Numbered from the stretch's first letter, positions 1 through 8,386 are shown. The stretch: 21,136 nt of DNA from an uncultured Haemophilus sp. (GCF_905207935.1 NZ_CAJLNI010000018.1:1-21136); one strand, 5' to 3'. Numbers and translations: made by a program. The notes: generated by a model from the letters alone, not told the origin.

Positions 1-1629
1 TTATTTTTTACGGGTATGTAACCCTTTTTTCTCTAAACCACGGTAGATCATTTGTTGTTGTACGATAGTGATTAAGTTAGATACTAACCAGTAAAGTACT
101 AGACCTGCCGGGAACCAGAGGAAGAAGAACATGAAGATCAACGGCATGAAGTTCATCACTTTTTGTTGCATTGGATCTGCAACTGGTGTCGGTGACATTT
201 TTTGTAACAAGAACATTGATCCACCCATTAAGATTGGGAGAATGTAGTAAGGGTCTTGTGCCGATAAATCTTGAATCCAACCAAAGAATGGCGCATGGCG
301 AAGTTCAACCGCTTCCATAAACGTCCAGTATAATGCGATGAAAATTGGCATTTGAAGGATTAATGGTAAGCAACCGCCAAGTGGATTTACTTTTTCTTCT
401 TTGTAAAGTTTCATCATTTCTTGGCTCATACGTTGGCGATCATCACCAAAACGTTCGCGCATTTCTTGCATTTTCGGTTGCAACATACGCATTTTCGCCA
501 TAGAAGTGTATTGTGCTTTTGTAAGCGGATATAAAATCGCTTTCACCACTAAGGTTACACAAATAATTGCCACACCCCAGTTAGATACAATACTTTGAAT
601 GAAAGTTAATAACCAGAATAATGGTTTTGCGATGAACCATGCCCAACCGTAATCGACGGTTAAGTCTAAGTGATTAGCCACTTCAGCCATTTTGTTTTGT
701 AATTTTGGACCTGTCCATAATGAGCTGGTAATTTTTTCTGTTGCACCCGCTGGAACAGATACTACTGGACCACGATAACCAATAGACGCAACGTTATTTT
801 TGCTGTCTGTAATACTATAAAGTTGGTTATTTACATCTTGATTTGGGATCCAAGCTGATACGAAATAGTGTTGTAAAATAGCAACCCAACCTGCTTTGGT
901 ATCGATAGAAAGATTTTTGTCTTTCATATCGCTGAAGCTGTATTTTTTGTAATTTGTTTCAGAAGAAGAATATGCACCACCGGTATAAGTAGGCATTGCC
1001 ACGTTACCGCTGCTTTCAACTAATGTATGTTTTAATTGGCCGTAAGGTTCAACTTCAATTGTGCTACCACTTTGGTTCACAATTTCAAAGTTAACACCTA
1101 CATCATAGCTATCGCGTTTTAATACAAAGATTTTACGATAAGTGACACCATCTTTTTCAAATGTTAATGGTACAGAAAGTTCATTTTGACCTTCTGCTAA
1201 TTTGAAATTATCACCCGTAACTTGATATTGTGCACGACCTGCTTTTGTATCGATCCCGTTTTTACCGATTAAGCCGCTTTGTGCAATGTAAACATGCTCG
1301 TTTGTATCTTTTAATAAAACGAAAGGTTCTTTTGAATTTAATTCTGCATCATATTTTAATAATTCAGAACTGATTACATCACCACCTAATGTATCCACTT
1401 TCAAACGGAATACATCATTTTCTAATGTAATAATGTGACCTTTGGTTTGTGAGTCTGCCACTACTTCGGCAGATGAAGAAGAACTTGCCGGTACATCAGA
1501 AGAGGCGGTTGTTGTTTGTTCCGTGGTCTGTTGTTGAACCGGTGGATTTTTATCAAGTTGCCATTGCTGATAAACAAGGAAAGAAATAAAGAGTAGTGCA
1601 AGCACTAATAGGCTACGTCTTGAGTCCAT
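1..1629 (-). CDS. yidC: YidC membrane protein insertase
   Basis: YidC inserts and folds inner-membrane proteins, alone or with SecYEG. The 542-residue protein is complete, with its TAA at the first bases of the window. An N-terminal membrane segment (about 6-20) carries the typical MDSRRSLLV start. A large periplasmic domain spans about 60-320, after a low-complexity Gln/Thr/Ser linker (31-53). The conserved insertase core from about 330 has segments near 335-370, 420-440, 460-477 and 495-525. The motifs YPLTKAQYTSMAKM (367-380) and NPLGGC (415-420) are typical of the family. The basic residue of the hydrophilic groove, Arg366 in E. coli, is Lys363 here. The ATG shares one base with the yidD stop, so the two are translationally coupled. 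It is the last visible gene of the rpmH operon. Family assignment is certain. Confidence 0.98.
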   Translation of the reverse strand: MDSRRSLLVLALLFISFLVYQQWQLDKNPPVQQQTTEQTTTASSDVPASSSSSAEVVADSQTKGHIITLENDVFRLKVDTLGGDVISSELLKYDAELNSKEPFVLLKDTNEHVYIAQSGLIGKNGIDTKAGRAQYQVTGDNFKLAEGQNELSVPLTFEKDGVTYRKIFVLKRDSYDVGVNFEIVNQSGSTIEVEPYGQLKHTLVESSGNVAMPTYTGGAYSSSETNYKKYSFSDMKDKNLSIDTKAGWVAILQHYFVSAWIPNQDVNNQLYSITDSKNNVASIGYRGPVVSVPAGATEKITSSLWTGPKLQNKMAEVANHLDLTVDYGWAWFIAKPLFWLLTFIQSIVSNWGVAIICVTLVVKAILYPLTKAQYTSMAKMRMLQPKMQEMRERFGDDRQRMSQEMMKLYKEEKVNPLGGCLPLILQMPIFIALYWTFMEAVELRHAPFFGWIQDLSAQDPYYILPILMGGSMFLLQKMSPTPVADPMQQKVMNFMPLIFMFFFLWFPAGLVLYWLVSNLITIVQQQMIYRGLEKKGLHTRKK

Positions 1630-1892
1630 TATTTTTTCTCATCGTTATTATTAATCTTTTTCGGCGGAACAGGATCGAATCCACCGGCGCTTAAGGGGTG
1701 ACATTTTAATACACGTTTTAGCGTAAGCCAACTACCTTTTAACAATCCATGTGTTTTTAACGCCTCAATACCATAGCAAGAACAGGTTGGCACAAAACGA
1801 CAACGGGGCCCAATTAAAGGGCTAATCGCTACTTGATAAAACTTAATTAAAGCGATGAGGATTTTTGTGCCAAACGAATGTGACGTGCCCAT
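1629..1892 (-). CDS. yidD: YidD, membrane protein insertion efficiency factor
   Basis: This 87-residue protein belongs to the YidD/Hlp family, a small basic peripheral inner-membrane protein thought to assist YidC-dependent insertion. An amphipathic or hydrophobic N-terminal stretch (about 9-27) precedes the cysteine-rich core CRFVPTCSCYG (31-41) and a conserved KCHPLSAGGFDPVP segment near 63-76. The start codon lies inside the end of rnpA, giving a 46-base overlap in a different frame, and the stop shares one base with yidC. Order and overlap are the usual rpmH-rnpA-yidD-yidC arrangement. The length agrees with Haemophilus homologues. The ATG at 1890-1892 is preceded by a weak GGA ribosome-binding element. 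Confidence 0.95.
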   Translation of the reverse strand: MGTSHSFGTKILIALIKFYQVAISPLIGPRCRFVPTCSCYGIEALKTHGLLKGSWLTLKRVLKCHPLSAGGFDPVPPKKINNNDEKK

Positions 1893-2215
1893 AATTTATC
1901 CAAAGTTTGTAAAAACGTTTGATTATCAAGCTGACCAATGCCACGTTTCGCCACAAAGACAAAGTCACAAGAAGGCAAATCATGTTGAGATAAACGAAAA
2001 CTTTCACGAACTAAACGTTTGATACGATTACGATCATGCGCTCGTTTAAGATGTTTTTTAGCCACAGTTAAACCTAAGCGTGGATGCTCAAGATTATTTT
2101 TGCGTGCGAGAATGGTAATTTCAGGGGTGCTTGCTCGAAACGGTTGTTCGAAGACATTTTTGAATTGAGTGGGAGTTAACAATCGTAACTCCCGAGAGAA
2201 GTTTAGCTTAATCAC
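1847..2215 (-). CDS. rnpA: Ribonuclease P protein component
   Basis: RnpA is the protein subunit of RNase P; it binds the catalytic RNA and the 5' leader of pre-tRNAs. The 122-residue basic protein shows the family core: LGLTVAKKH (48-56) and the RNR signature followed by IKRLVRESFR (62-74), which forms the RNA-binding helix. The start is GTG (2213-2215), 12 bases after the rpmH stop, with no convincing Shine-Dalgarno sequence. Translation probably depends on coupling to rpmH. The 3' end overlaps yidD by 46 bases. Confidence 0.96.
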   Translation of the reverse strand: MIKLNFSRELRLLTPTQFKNVFEQPFRASTPEITILARKNNLEHPRLGLTVAKKHLKRAHDRNRIKRLVRESFRLSQHDLPSCDFVFVAKRGIGQLDNQTFLQTLDKLWARHIRLAQKSSSL

Positions 2216-2227
2216 TAAAAGAGGTGA

Positions 2228-2362
2228 TTATGCAGATAAACTCTTACGACCTTTAGCACGACGACGAGCTAAAACTTGGCGGCCGTTTTTAGTTGCCATA
2301 CGAGCACGGAAACCGTGAGTACGGCTACGTTTTAATACAGAAGGTTGAAATGTACGTTTCAT
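2228..2362 (-). CDS. rpmH: 50S ribosomal protein L34
   Basis: This short gene (44 residues) encodes L34, a very basic protein of the large ribosomal subunit. It reads [19 protein letters not shown] and continues through a [19 protein letters not shown] segment, which is diagnostic. It is the first gene of the rpmH-rnpA-yidD-yidC operon, read away from dnaA. The strong promoter at 2522-2549 implies an untranslated leader of about 150 bases. Size and sequence match the family exactly. Confidence 0.97.
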
Positions 2363-2521
2363 TGTAATCTACCTAAATCAAAATGGTTTACTGTTTTGAT
2401 ATTCAAAACACAACAAGGGTTATAAAAAATAGACCGCAATTTTAATCATAAATTGGGCTTTCGTCAAATAAGAAAAGAGAAAATTCCGAAATAATCTTCC
2501 GTTTCTTCTAAAATCGTGGGG

Positions 2522-2549
2522 ATTATACGGATTTTGGGCAAAATCTCAA
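2522..2549 (-). promoter_or_regulatory. Sigma70 promoter of the rpmH operon
   Basis: On the minus strand a -35 box TTGAGA (2544-2549) is separated by 16 bases from a perfect -10 box TATAAT (2522-2527). Predicted initiation is near 2515, about 150 bases before the rpmH start. It is one of the two strongest promoter matches in the window, as expected for a ribosomal protein operon. Confidence 0.85.
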
Positions 2550-2626
2550 GCAACCTTTTTGTCTTTTTTTGATGACCAACAGAAGATCTTTTGCCTAAAT
2601 TATTGTAAAATTCTCTTCGATTTTTA

Positions 2627-2635
2627 ACCGCACTT
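2627..2635 (-). repeat. DNA uptake signal (perfect core)
   Basis: AAGTGCGGT on the minus strand, followed by the usual AT-rich tract (TAAAAA). It lies in the rpmH/dnaA gap. Confidence 0.95.
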
Positions 2636-2680
2636 TTGCGGCTTTTATTTTATATGCATATAACATAAGGATAATTTATC

Positions 2681-4048
2681 GTGAGCCTTTCTACCCTATG
2701 GCAAGATTGCTTATCACAACTACAAGATCAGGTTTCTCCGATGGATCTCAGCACTTGGTTACGCCCACTACAAGCGGATGTAATCTCGCAAGATCAAGTG
2801 GTGTTATATGCGTCCAATATGTTTGTAAAAAGCTGGGTGGAAAATCATTATTTAGCTCAAATTCATCAAATTTGCCAAGCCCTTGCTAAAAACCCGAATT
2901 TACACATTATCGTAAAAGAAGGGGTAAAACCGGCTCCAAAAGCAGTTGAACCAGCTCCAACTCAAACAGCTAATCATCAAGAAAGTGCGGTGAGTTTTCA
3001 GCAAGAATCCGATACATCAACTAAATTTGAATCACATCTAAATCGTAAGCATTTATTTGAAAACTTTGTTGAAGGTAAATCAAACCAGCTTGCCCGTGCC
3101 GTAGGTCAAAAACTCGCTCTCGCACCAGGTGAACCAACGGCAAACCCATTCTTTTTATATGGGGGTACAGGTTTAGGTAAAACCCACTTATTACACGCAA
3201 TCGGTAATGGCATTTTAGCGAATAAACCGAATGCCCGCGTGCTTTATATCCATGCTAATAATTTTATGCAGCACATGGTAAAAGCGATGCGTGATAATAA
3301 AATGGATCAATTCAAAAAATTCTATCGTTCTCTTGATGCATTATTAGTGGATGATATTCAATTCTTCGCAGAGAAAGAAAAAACACAAGAAGAATTTTTC
3401 CATATTTTCAATAGTTTATTTGAAACTAGCCGTCAAATTATTTTAACCTCTGACCGCTATCCAAAAGAAATTGAGAAAATTGAAGAACGCCTAAAATCTC
3501 GTTTCGGCTGGGGTTTAACCACTGCGATTGAGCCACCTGATTTAGAAACTCGTGTTGCGATTTTGCTGAAAAAAGCAGAAGAACATCATATGGATCTGCC
3601 AGAAGAAGTGGCATTCTTTATTGCCCAACGCTTACGCACCAATGTTCGTGAATTAGAAGGTGCGTTAAACCGTGTGAAAGCGATGCAAGACTTCAAAGGT
3701 GGTCACATTGATATTGATTTTGTGCGTGACACATTAAAAGATATCCTCGCCTTACAAGAACGTTTGGTGACCATTGAAAACATTCAGAAGGTCGTGGCAG
3801 AATACTATCGAATTAAAGTGGCTGATTTAAAATCAAAAAGCAGAGCGAGATCAGTCACTCGCCCACGCCAAGTTGCGATGGCATTAGCAAAAGAATTAAC
3901 CAATAAAAGTTTACCGGAAATTGGCCGTGCCTTTGAACGCGACCATACGACAGTCTTAAATGCTTGTCGTGAAGTGCCAAAATTCCGTGAAAAAGACAGC
4001 AGTATTCAAGAAGATTGGGCGAATTTAATTCGCACATTATCTGCATAA
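2681..4048 (+). CDS. dnaA: Chromosomal replication initiator DnaA
   Basis: DnaA binds DnaA boxes at oriC, melts the origin as an ATP-dependent oligomer and loads DnaB. The protein has 455 residues. Domain I is about 1-80 and domain II is a low-complexity linker at about 81-120. Domain III is the AAA+ ATPase, with Walker A GGTGLGKTH (161-169), Walker B LLVDDI (221-226), sensor I ILTSD (254-258) and sensor II NVRELEGAL (321-329). Domain IV is DNA-binding, with the signature ERDHTTVLNACREV (419-432). The start is GTG, with ATAAGG at 2665-2670 as ribosome-binding site. An uptake signal at 2983-2991 encodes residues near 101-104, inside the linker where sequence is least constrained. dnaN starts 10 bases downstream. 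Confidence 0.98.
   Translation: MSLSTLWQDCLSQLQDQVSPMDLSTWLRPLQADVISQDQVVLYASNMFVKSWVENHYLAQIHQICQALAKNPNLHIIVKEGVKPAPKAVEPAPTQTANHQESAVSFQQESDTSTKFESHLNRKHLFENFVEGKSNQLARAVGQKLALAPGEPTANPFFLYGGTGLGKTHLLHAIGNGILANKPNARVLYIHANNFMQHMVKAMRDNKMDQFKKFYRSLDALLVDDIQFFAEKEKTQEEFFHIFNSLFETSRQIILTSDRYPKEIEKIEERLKSRFGWGLTTAIEPPDLETRVAILLKKAEEHHMDLPEEVAFFIAQRLRTNVRELEGALNRVKAMQDFKGGHIDIDFVRDTLKDILALQERLVTIENIQKVVAEYYRIKVADLKSKSRARSVTRPRQVAMALAKELTNKSLPEIGRAFERDHTTVLNACREVPKFREKDSSIQEDWANLIRTLSA
2983..2991 (+). repeat. DNA uptake signal (perfect core)
   Basis: AAGTGCGGT inside dnaA, in the domain II linker where substitutions are tolerated. Confidence 0.95.
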
Positions 4049-4058
4049 GGAGCCAATG

Positions 4059-5159
4059 ATGCAATTTAGCATTTCAAGAGAAAATCTACTAAAACCCTTA
4101 CAGCAAGTTTGTGGCGTATTAAGCAATCGTCCGAATATTCCTGTATTAAATAACGTGTTATTACAAATTGAAGATAACCGTTTAACCATTACAGGTACAG
4201 ACCTTGAAGTTGAGCTTTCTAGCTATACTCAACTTTCGTCTTCAACCGCTGATGGCGCTTTCACCATTCCGGCTAAAAAATTCTTAGATATTTGCCGCAC
4301 GCTATCAGATGAATTTGAAATTACAGTTACCTTTGAAGAAGATCGCGCCATTGTAGAGTCAGGCCGCAGTAAATTTAATCTCACTACGCTGCCCGCTGAA
4401 GAATATCCAAATCTGACAGATTGGCAATCTGAAGTGGATTTTGCCTTACCGCAAAGCACCTTGCGTCGCTTAATTGAAGCCACCCAATTTTCAATGGCAA
4501 ACCAGGATGCCCGCTATTTCTTAAATGGCATGAAATTTGAAACAGAAGGTAATTTATTACGTACAGTTGCCACTGACGGTCACCGTCTTGCCGTTTGTAC
4601 GATCGAATTAGATCAAGATCTACAAACCCATTCTGTTATTCTCCCTCGCAAAGGTGTATTAGAACTGAATCGCCTATTAGAAAGCAGTGATGAACTTGCT
4701 CGTTTGCAAATCGGCACAAATAATCTTCGTATCCACTTAAACCACATTGTGTTTACCTCAAAACTCATTGATGGTCGTTTCCCTGATTACCGTCGTGTAT
4801 TACCACGTAATGCAACTCGTATCGTAGAAGGAAATTGGGAAACTTTAAAACAAGCTTTTGTACGTGCATCTATCCTTTCAAATGAACGTGTACGTAGCGT
4901 GCGTTTAAACTTAAGTGAAAACCAACTTAAAATTACCGCATCTAACCCTGAACACGAAGTGGCAGAAGAAATTGTGGATGTGAATTATCAAGGTGAAGAA
5001 ATGGAAGTGGGCTTTAATGTGACTTACATTTTAGATGTATTAAATGCCTTAAAATGCCAACAAGTACGCATTCGCCTCACTGATGCGTCATCAAGCTGTT
5101 TAATTGAAAACAGCGAAGATGCAAGCGCAGAATACGTCATCATGCCAATGCGCCTCTAG
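4059..5159 (+). CDS. dnaN: DNA polymerase III beta subunit (sliding clamp)
   Basis: The beta clamp is a dimeric ring that tethers DNA polymerase III and many repair proteins to DNA. With this start the protein has 366 residues, equal to the E. coli clamp, and begins MQFSISRENLLKPLQQV. It ends in the conserved YVIMPMRL tail that forms part of the partner-binding pocket. Two adjacent ATGs exist at 4056 and 4059. The second is chosen because the AAGGAG at 4047-4052, which overlaps the dnaA stop, then has a 6-base spacing, and the length matches the family. The gene lies in the classical dnaA-dnaN-recF operon. Confidence 0.97.
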   Translation: MQFSISRENLLKPLQQVCGVLSNRPNIPVLNNVLLQIEDNRLTITGTDLEVELSSYTQLSSSTADGAFTIPAKKFLDICRTLSDEFEITVTFEEDRAIVESGRSKFNLTTLPAEEYPNLTDWQSEVDFALPQSTLRRLIEATQFSMANQDARYFLNGMKFETEGNLLRTVATDGHRLAVCTIELDQDLQTHSVILPRKGVLELNRLLESSDELARLQIGTNNLRIHLNHIVFTSKLIDGRFPDYRRVLPRNATRIVEGNWETLKQAFVRASILSNERVRSVRLNLSENQLKITASNPEHEVAEEIVDVNYQGEEMEVGFNVTYILDVLNALKCQQVRIRLTDASSSCLIENSEDASAEYVIMPMRL

Positions 5160-5164
5160 AAATA

Positions 5165-6241
5165 ATGGCCATTTCCCGCTTAATTGTTGAAAAATTTAGA
5201 AATTTAAATGCCGTGGATCTTGAATTTGATCACGGCTTTAACTTTTTAGTCGGCAACAACGGCAGCGGAAAAACGAGCTTATTAGAAGCCATTTTTTATC
5301 TCGGGCATGGACGCTCTTTCAAAAGTGCGGTCACAAATCGCATCATTTCTTACGACGAACCTCATTTCACGCTTTTTGGCCAAATTCAAGAAAGCCAGCA
5401 TCAATGGTCTGTTGGCTTACAAAAACTTCGTCAAGGTAATACCATTGCGAAAATAAATGGTGAAGACGGTAATAAAATTGCCGATCTCGCTCACCTTTTA
5501 CCCATGCAATTAATTACGCCAGAAGGACTTACCCTATTAAATGGCGGACCTAGTTTTCGACGTGCATTTTTAGATTGGGGCTTATTCCACCACCATAATA
5601 GTTTCCATTCCTCTTGGGTCGCATTAAACCGCTTATTAAAACAGCGAAATGCCGCATTAAGTCAAAATCAGCCTTATTCTGCAATAAAAATATGGGATAT
5701 TGAATTAGCCAAATTAGCCCATCAAGTGAGTGATTGGCGAGCTCAATATGCTGAAGCCTTACGCCCAGAAATTGAAAAAACCTGCCAGTTATTTTTACCT
5801 GAATTAGAAATTACTGTTAGCTTTCATCAAGGCTGGGAGAAAGAGACAGAATATGGTGAATTACTGGCGCAAAACTTTGAGCGAGACAAAACCATTGGCT
5901 ATACGGTTTCTGGTCCGCAAAAAGCCGATTTCCGCTTTAAAGCCAATGGACTCCCCGTGGAAGATGTACTCTCTCGTGGTCAATTGAAATTATTGATGTG
6001 TGCGCTCCGTTTAGCCCAGGGTGAGCATTTAATGATTCAAAAACAACGCCATTGTATCTTTCTAATTGATGACTTTGCCTCTGAGTTGGATCAACATAAA
6101 CGAGCCCTGCTTGCGGAACGCTTGCAACAAAGTGGTTCTCAAGTTTTCGTAACTGCTATTACTCAAGGTCAACTCAAAGAAATGCAAGTGGGAAAAGGAA
6201 AATTATTCCAAGTGGATACCGGTAAGATCACCGAATTGTAA
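5165..6241 (+). CDS. recF: DNA replication and repair protein RecF
   Basis: RecF is an SMC-like ATPase that with RecO and RecR loads RecA at single-strand gaps. The 358-residue protein shows Walker A GNNGSGKTS (30-38), the ABC signature LSRGQ (269-273) and Walker B CIFLIDD (297-303), the standard order. It starts five bases after the dnaN stop with no good Shine-Dalgarno sequence, consistent with low-level coupled translation. A perfect uptake signal lies at 5323-5331, over residues near 53-56. gyrB, the usual next gene in enterics, does not follow; the convergent nagA operon does. Confidence 0.97.
   Translation: MAISRLIVEKFRNLNAVDLEFDHGFNFLVGNNGSGKTSLLEAIFYLGHGRSFKSAVTNRIISYDEPHFTLFGQIQESQHQWSVGLQKLRQGNTIAKINGEDGNKIADLAHLLPMQLITPEGLTLLNGGPSFRRAFLDWGLFHHHNSFHSSWVALNRLLKQRNAALSQNQPYSAIKIWDIELAKLAHQVSDWRAQYAEALRPEIEKTCQLFLPELEITVSFHQGWEKETEYGELLAQNFERDKTIGYTVSGPQKADFRFKANGLPVEDVLSRGQLKLLMCALRLAQGEHLMIQKQRHCIFLIDDFASELDQHKRALLAERLQQSGSQVFVTAITQGQLKEMQVGKGKLFQVDTGKITEL
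5323..5331 (+). repeat. DNA uptake signal (perfect core)
   Basis: AAGTGCGGT with the extended CA tail inside recF, near residue 54. Confidence 0.95.
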
Positions 6242-6251
6242 CCATAAAAAA

Positions 6252-6279
6252 TAATCCGATCTGTTTAAGGATCGGATTA
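6252..6279 (-). terminator. Terminator of the nanE-nagA operon, possibly bidirectional
   Basis: A perfect 10-base stem, TAATCCGATC (6252-6261) with GATCGGATTA (6270-6279), encloses an 8-base loop. On the minus strand it is followed by a T-rich run (TTTTTTAT), giving a good intrinsic terminator for nagA. On the plus strand the following CGTTT is weak, so recF termination there is less certain. Confidence 0.85.
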
Positions 6280-6302
6280 CGTTTAAAACAATACTATTTT
6301 TG

Positions 6303-6311
6303 ACCGCACTT
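6303..6311 (-). repeat. DNA uptake signal (perfect core)
   Basis: AAGTGCGGT whose first A is the last base of the nagA TAA stop codon. Confidence 0.95.
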
Positions 6312-7456
6312 TAGTTTGGTTTCCATTCACCATTCAATACGGTACCAATCACATCATAATCTTTTGTGAATACCGCCAAGTTTGCTACCTTCCCCGCTTC
6401 AACTGAGCCTAAACGATCATCTACACCGATTGCTCTCGCAGGGTAAAGGTTACTCATACGAATCGCTTCTGCTAATGGAATTTCCACGTACTCTACGGCA
6501 TTCTTGATGGATTCCATCATGGTAATTGATGCACCTGCGATCGTACCATTTGCATCGTAGCAACGACCGTCTTTCACATAAATTGGTTTTCCTACAAAAG
6601 TGAAGGTTTCCAATTCAGGTGGCGCACCTGCAGCAGCAATAGAATCAGTCACAATACAAAGTTTGTCACCTTTCGCTTTCTTATCTAAACGAACGTTACC
6701 AAAATTTACATGCACGCCATCTACAATAATGCCTGTATAAACATCGGAGTCTAATACCGCACCAACTACGCCCATCGCACGTCCTGAACTAATCGGCGAC
6801 ATGGCATTGTGTAAGTGAGTCGCAAAAGTCGCACCTTTATGAAAGGCAGCTTTCGCCACTTCATAAGTCGCATTAGAATGACCAATAGACACGATAATGC
6901 CTGCTTTCACAAAATCAGGAATATATTGCACCGTTGGGTTTTCAGCAGCAATGGTAAGTTTGGTGATGACATCCGCATTATCACATAAGAAATCTTTCAT
7001 CTCTGGCGTCGCTTCACGGATATATTCCGGGCGATGTACGCCTTTTTTCTCTAGGCTCAAATAAGGCCCTTCGATGTGTAAGCCAAGCGCTTGATTTTTA
7101 TGCTTATTCAAATACTCACGCATAATGTTTACTGCCCGTTTGATATCTTCATCTGGTGCAGTAATAAACGTTGGTAAGAAACTGGTGCAGCCTGATTTTA
7201 AGTTCGTGGCTTGCATGATTTCTAATGTTTCTACGCTTGTTTGATCATTAAACATCACCCCACCGCAGCCGTTTAATTGCAGATCAATAAAGCCGGCTGT
7301 GAGATTATGCCCTTTTAAATCAATGGTTTTAATCCCACTTTCTAATTCGCTTTGTGGAATAACGGATTGAATATATTCCCCTTCAATAACCACCGCATAA
7401 TCTCTTAACACCTCATTTTTGGTGTAGATTACGCTGTTAATTAATGCATATTTCAT
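6311..7456 (-). CDS. nagA: N-acetylglucosamine-6-phosphate deacetylase
   Basis: NagA removes acetate from GlcNAc-6-P to give glucosamine-6-P; it is cytoplasmic. The protein has 381 residues from the second of two adjacent ATGs (the first, at 7459, would add one Met). The AGGAAGG upstream is better spaced for the second. Numbering from the first Met, the amidohydrolase metal and catalytic residues are present: Glu130 in LHIEGPY, His194 in SIGHS, His215 in THLHNAM and Asp272 in TDSIA. It is the last gene of the operon and takes both GlcNAc-6-P from NanE and, by inference, GlcNAc-6-P from the divergent PTS permease. The first A of the uptake signal at 6303-6311 is the last base of its TAA stop. 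Confidence 0.97.
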   Translation of the reverse strand: MKYALINSVIYTKNEVLRDYAVVIEGEYIQSVIPQSELESGIKTIDLKGHNLTAGFIDLQLNGCGGVMFNDQTSVETLEIMQATNLKSGCTSFLPTFITAPDEDIKRAVNIMREYLNKHKNQALGLHIEGPYLSLEKKGVHRPEYIREATPEMKDFLCDNADVITKLTIAAENPTVQYIPDFVKAGIIVSIGHSNATYEVAKAAFHKGATFATHLHNAMSPISSGRAMGVVGAVLDSDVYTGIIVDGVHVNFGNVRLDKKAKGDKLCIVTDSIAAAGAPPELETFTFVGKPIYVKDGRCYDANGTIAGASITMMESIKNAVEYVEIPLAEAIRMSNLYPARAIGVDDRLGSVEAGKVANLAVFTKDYDVIGTVLNGEWKPN

Positions 7457-7485
7457 CATACCTTCCTAAAATCCCATTAAAATTA

Positions 7486-7494
7486 ACCGCACTT
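7486..7494 (-). repeat. DNA uptake signal (perfect core)
   Basis: AAGTGCGGT whose first two As are the last two bases of the nagB TAA stop codon. Confidence 0.95.
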
Positions 7495-8296
7495 ATAATA
7501 CACTATGAATCGCGCGTTCTTCCAATTCAGTAAAATATTTCACTGTTTTCACTTTTAATTCTTGCAGTGCAGGCTCATCACATACTAAAACAAAATGGCG
7601 ATGGAGCTGCAAGGCACTCACTGTCCAAAGGTGATTAATACTGCCCTCAACTGCAGCTTGCACGGCTAAGGCTTTATTATGACCTGTTGCTAAAATCATC
7701 ACTTCTTCAGCATCAAGTAATGTACCCACGCCGATTGTTAAAGCATATTTTGGTACTTGATTTACATCGTTATTAAAGAAACGAGAATTCGCGATAATGG
7801 TATCAGGTGTTAACGTTTTAATACGGGTACGCGAACTTAAAGAAGACGCGGGTTCATTAAAGGCAATATGGCCATCAACACCTACGCCCCCCATAAATAA
7901 ATGAATTTTGCCGTAAGATTTAATTTTTTCTTCATAACGACGACATTCTTCATCATGGTCATTGGTATTACCATTTAAAATATTGATATTTTGCGGTTGA
8001 ATATCAATATGATTGAAGAAATTATTATGCATAAAACTGTGATAACTTTCTGGATGTTCTTTTGGTAAACCCACATATTCATCCATATTAAAGGTCACCA
8101 CATGTTTAAAACTCACTTCTCCCGCTTGATTTAATTTAATCAATTCTTGATAGGTCTTAAGTGGTGTACTGCCTGTTGGTAAACCTAATACAAAAGGACG
8201 TTCTGCTGTAGGTTTAAAATGATTAATTCGATCAGCAATATGACGCGCCGCCCAACGGCTGACTTGTTGTTCATTGTTCAGAGGAATGAGACGCAT
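7493..8296 (-). CDS. nagB: Glucosamine-6-phosphate deaminase
   Basis: NagB isomerises and deaminates glucosamine-6-P to fructose-6-P and ammonia, feeding glycolysis. The 267-residue protein carries the family active-site residues at conserved positions: Asp72 in FNMDEY, and Asp141, His143 and Glu148 in DGHIAFNEP. LPTGSTP (39-45) is the phosphate-binding loop. The ATG follows AAGGTTATT, a usable ribosome-binding site. nagA follows 36 bases downstream. An uptake signal overlaps the stop codon (7486-7494). A 90-base gap with a hairpin separates nagB from nanA, the largest gap in the operon. Confidence 0.97.
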   Translation of the reverse strand: MRLIPLNNEQQVSRWAARHIADRINHFKPTAERPFVLGLPTGSTPLKTYQELIKLNQAGEVSFKHVVTFNMDEYVGLPKEHPESYHSFMHNNFFNHIDIQPQNINILNGNTNDHDEECRRYEEKIKSYGKIHLFMGGVGVDGHIAFNEPASSLSSRTRIKTLTPDTIIANSRFFNNDVNQVPKYALTIGVGTLLDAEEVMILATGHNKALAVQAAVEGSINHLWTVSALQLHRHFVLVCDEPALQELKVKTVKYFTELEERAIHSVL

Positions 8297-8329
8297 AATA
8301 ACCTTCCTTATCCGTACAACACTGACACT

Positions 8330-8358
8330 CTTTCCTCCCCGCTATAGAGAGAGGAAAG
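8330..8358 (-). repeat. Hairpin in the nanA-nagB intergenic gap
   Basis: CTTTCCTC (8330-8337) pairs with GAGGAAAG (8351-8358) across a 13-base loop. Neither strand has a T-tract after it, so it is not an intrinsic terminator. It may be an mRNA-processing or stabilising hairpin that sets nag against nan transcript levels; that role is inference. Confidence 0.5.
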
Positions 8359-8362
8359 AAGT

Positions 8363-8371
8363 AAGTGCGGT
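8363..8371 (+). repeat. DNA uptake signal (perfect core)
   Basis: AAGTGCGGT in the nanA-nagB gap, five bases beside the intergenic hairpin. Confidence 0.95.
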
Positions 8372-8386
8372 CACTTTTCCATTAAT

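Larger units (their letters stand above)
2363..2680. other. Divergent rpmH/dnaA intergenic region
   Basis: These 318 AT-rich bases separate the two operons. They hold the rpmH leader and promoter and one perfect uptake signal (2627-2635). The bases CCGCA-CTTT-TGCGG (2628-2641) around that signal form a small inverted repeat. I see no cluster of DnaA boxes (TTATNCACA), so this does not look like oriC. No convincing dnaA promoter could be fixed. Confidence 0.6.

Noticed and set aside
2636..2664. TTGCGG, 17 bases, TATAAC as a dnaA promoter
   Set aside because: Initiation would fall near 2671, after the ribosome-binding site at 2665-2670, so the message would lack it. The -35 match is only three of six.
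2363..2680. Possible chromosomal origin next to dnaA
   Set aside because: No cluster of TTATNCACA boxes or tandem 13-mers is visible; in Haemophilus the origin is away from dnaA.
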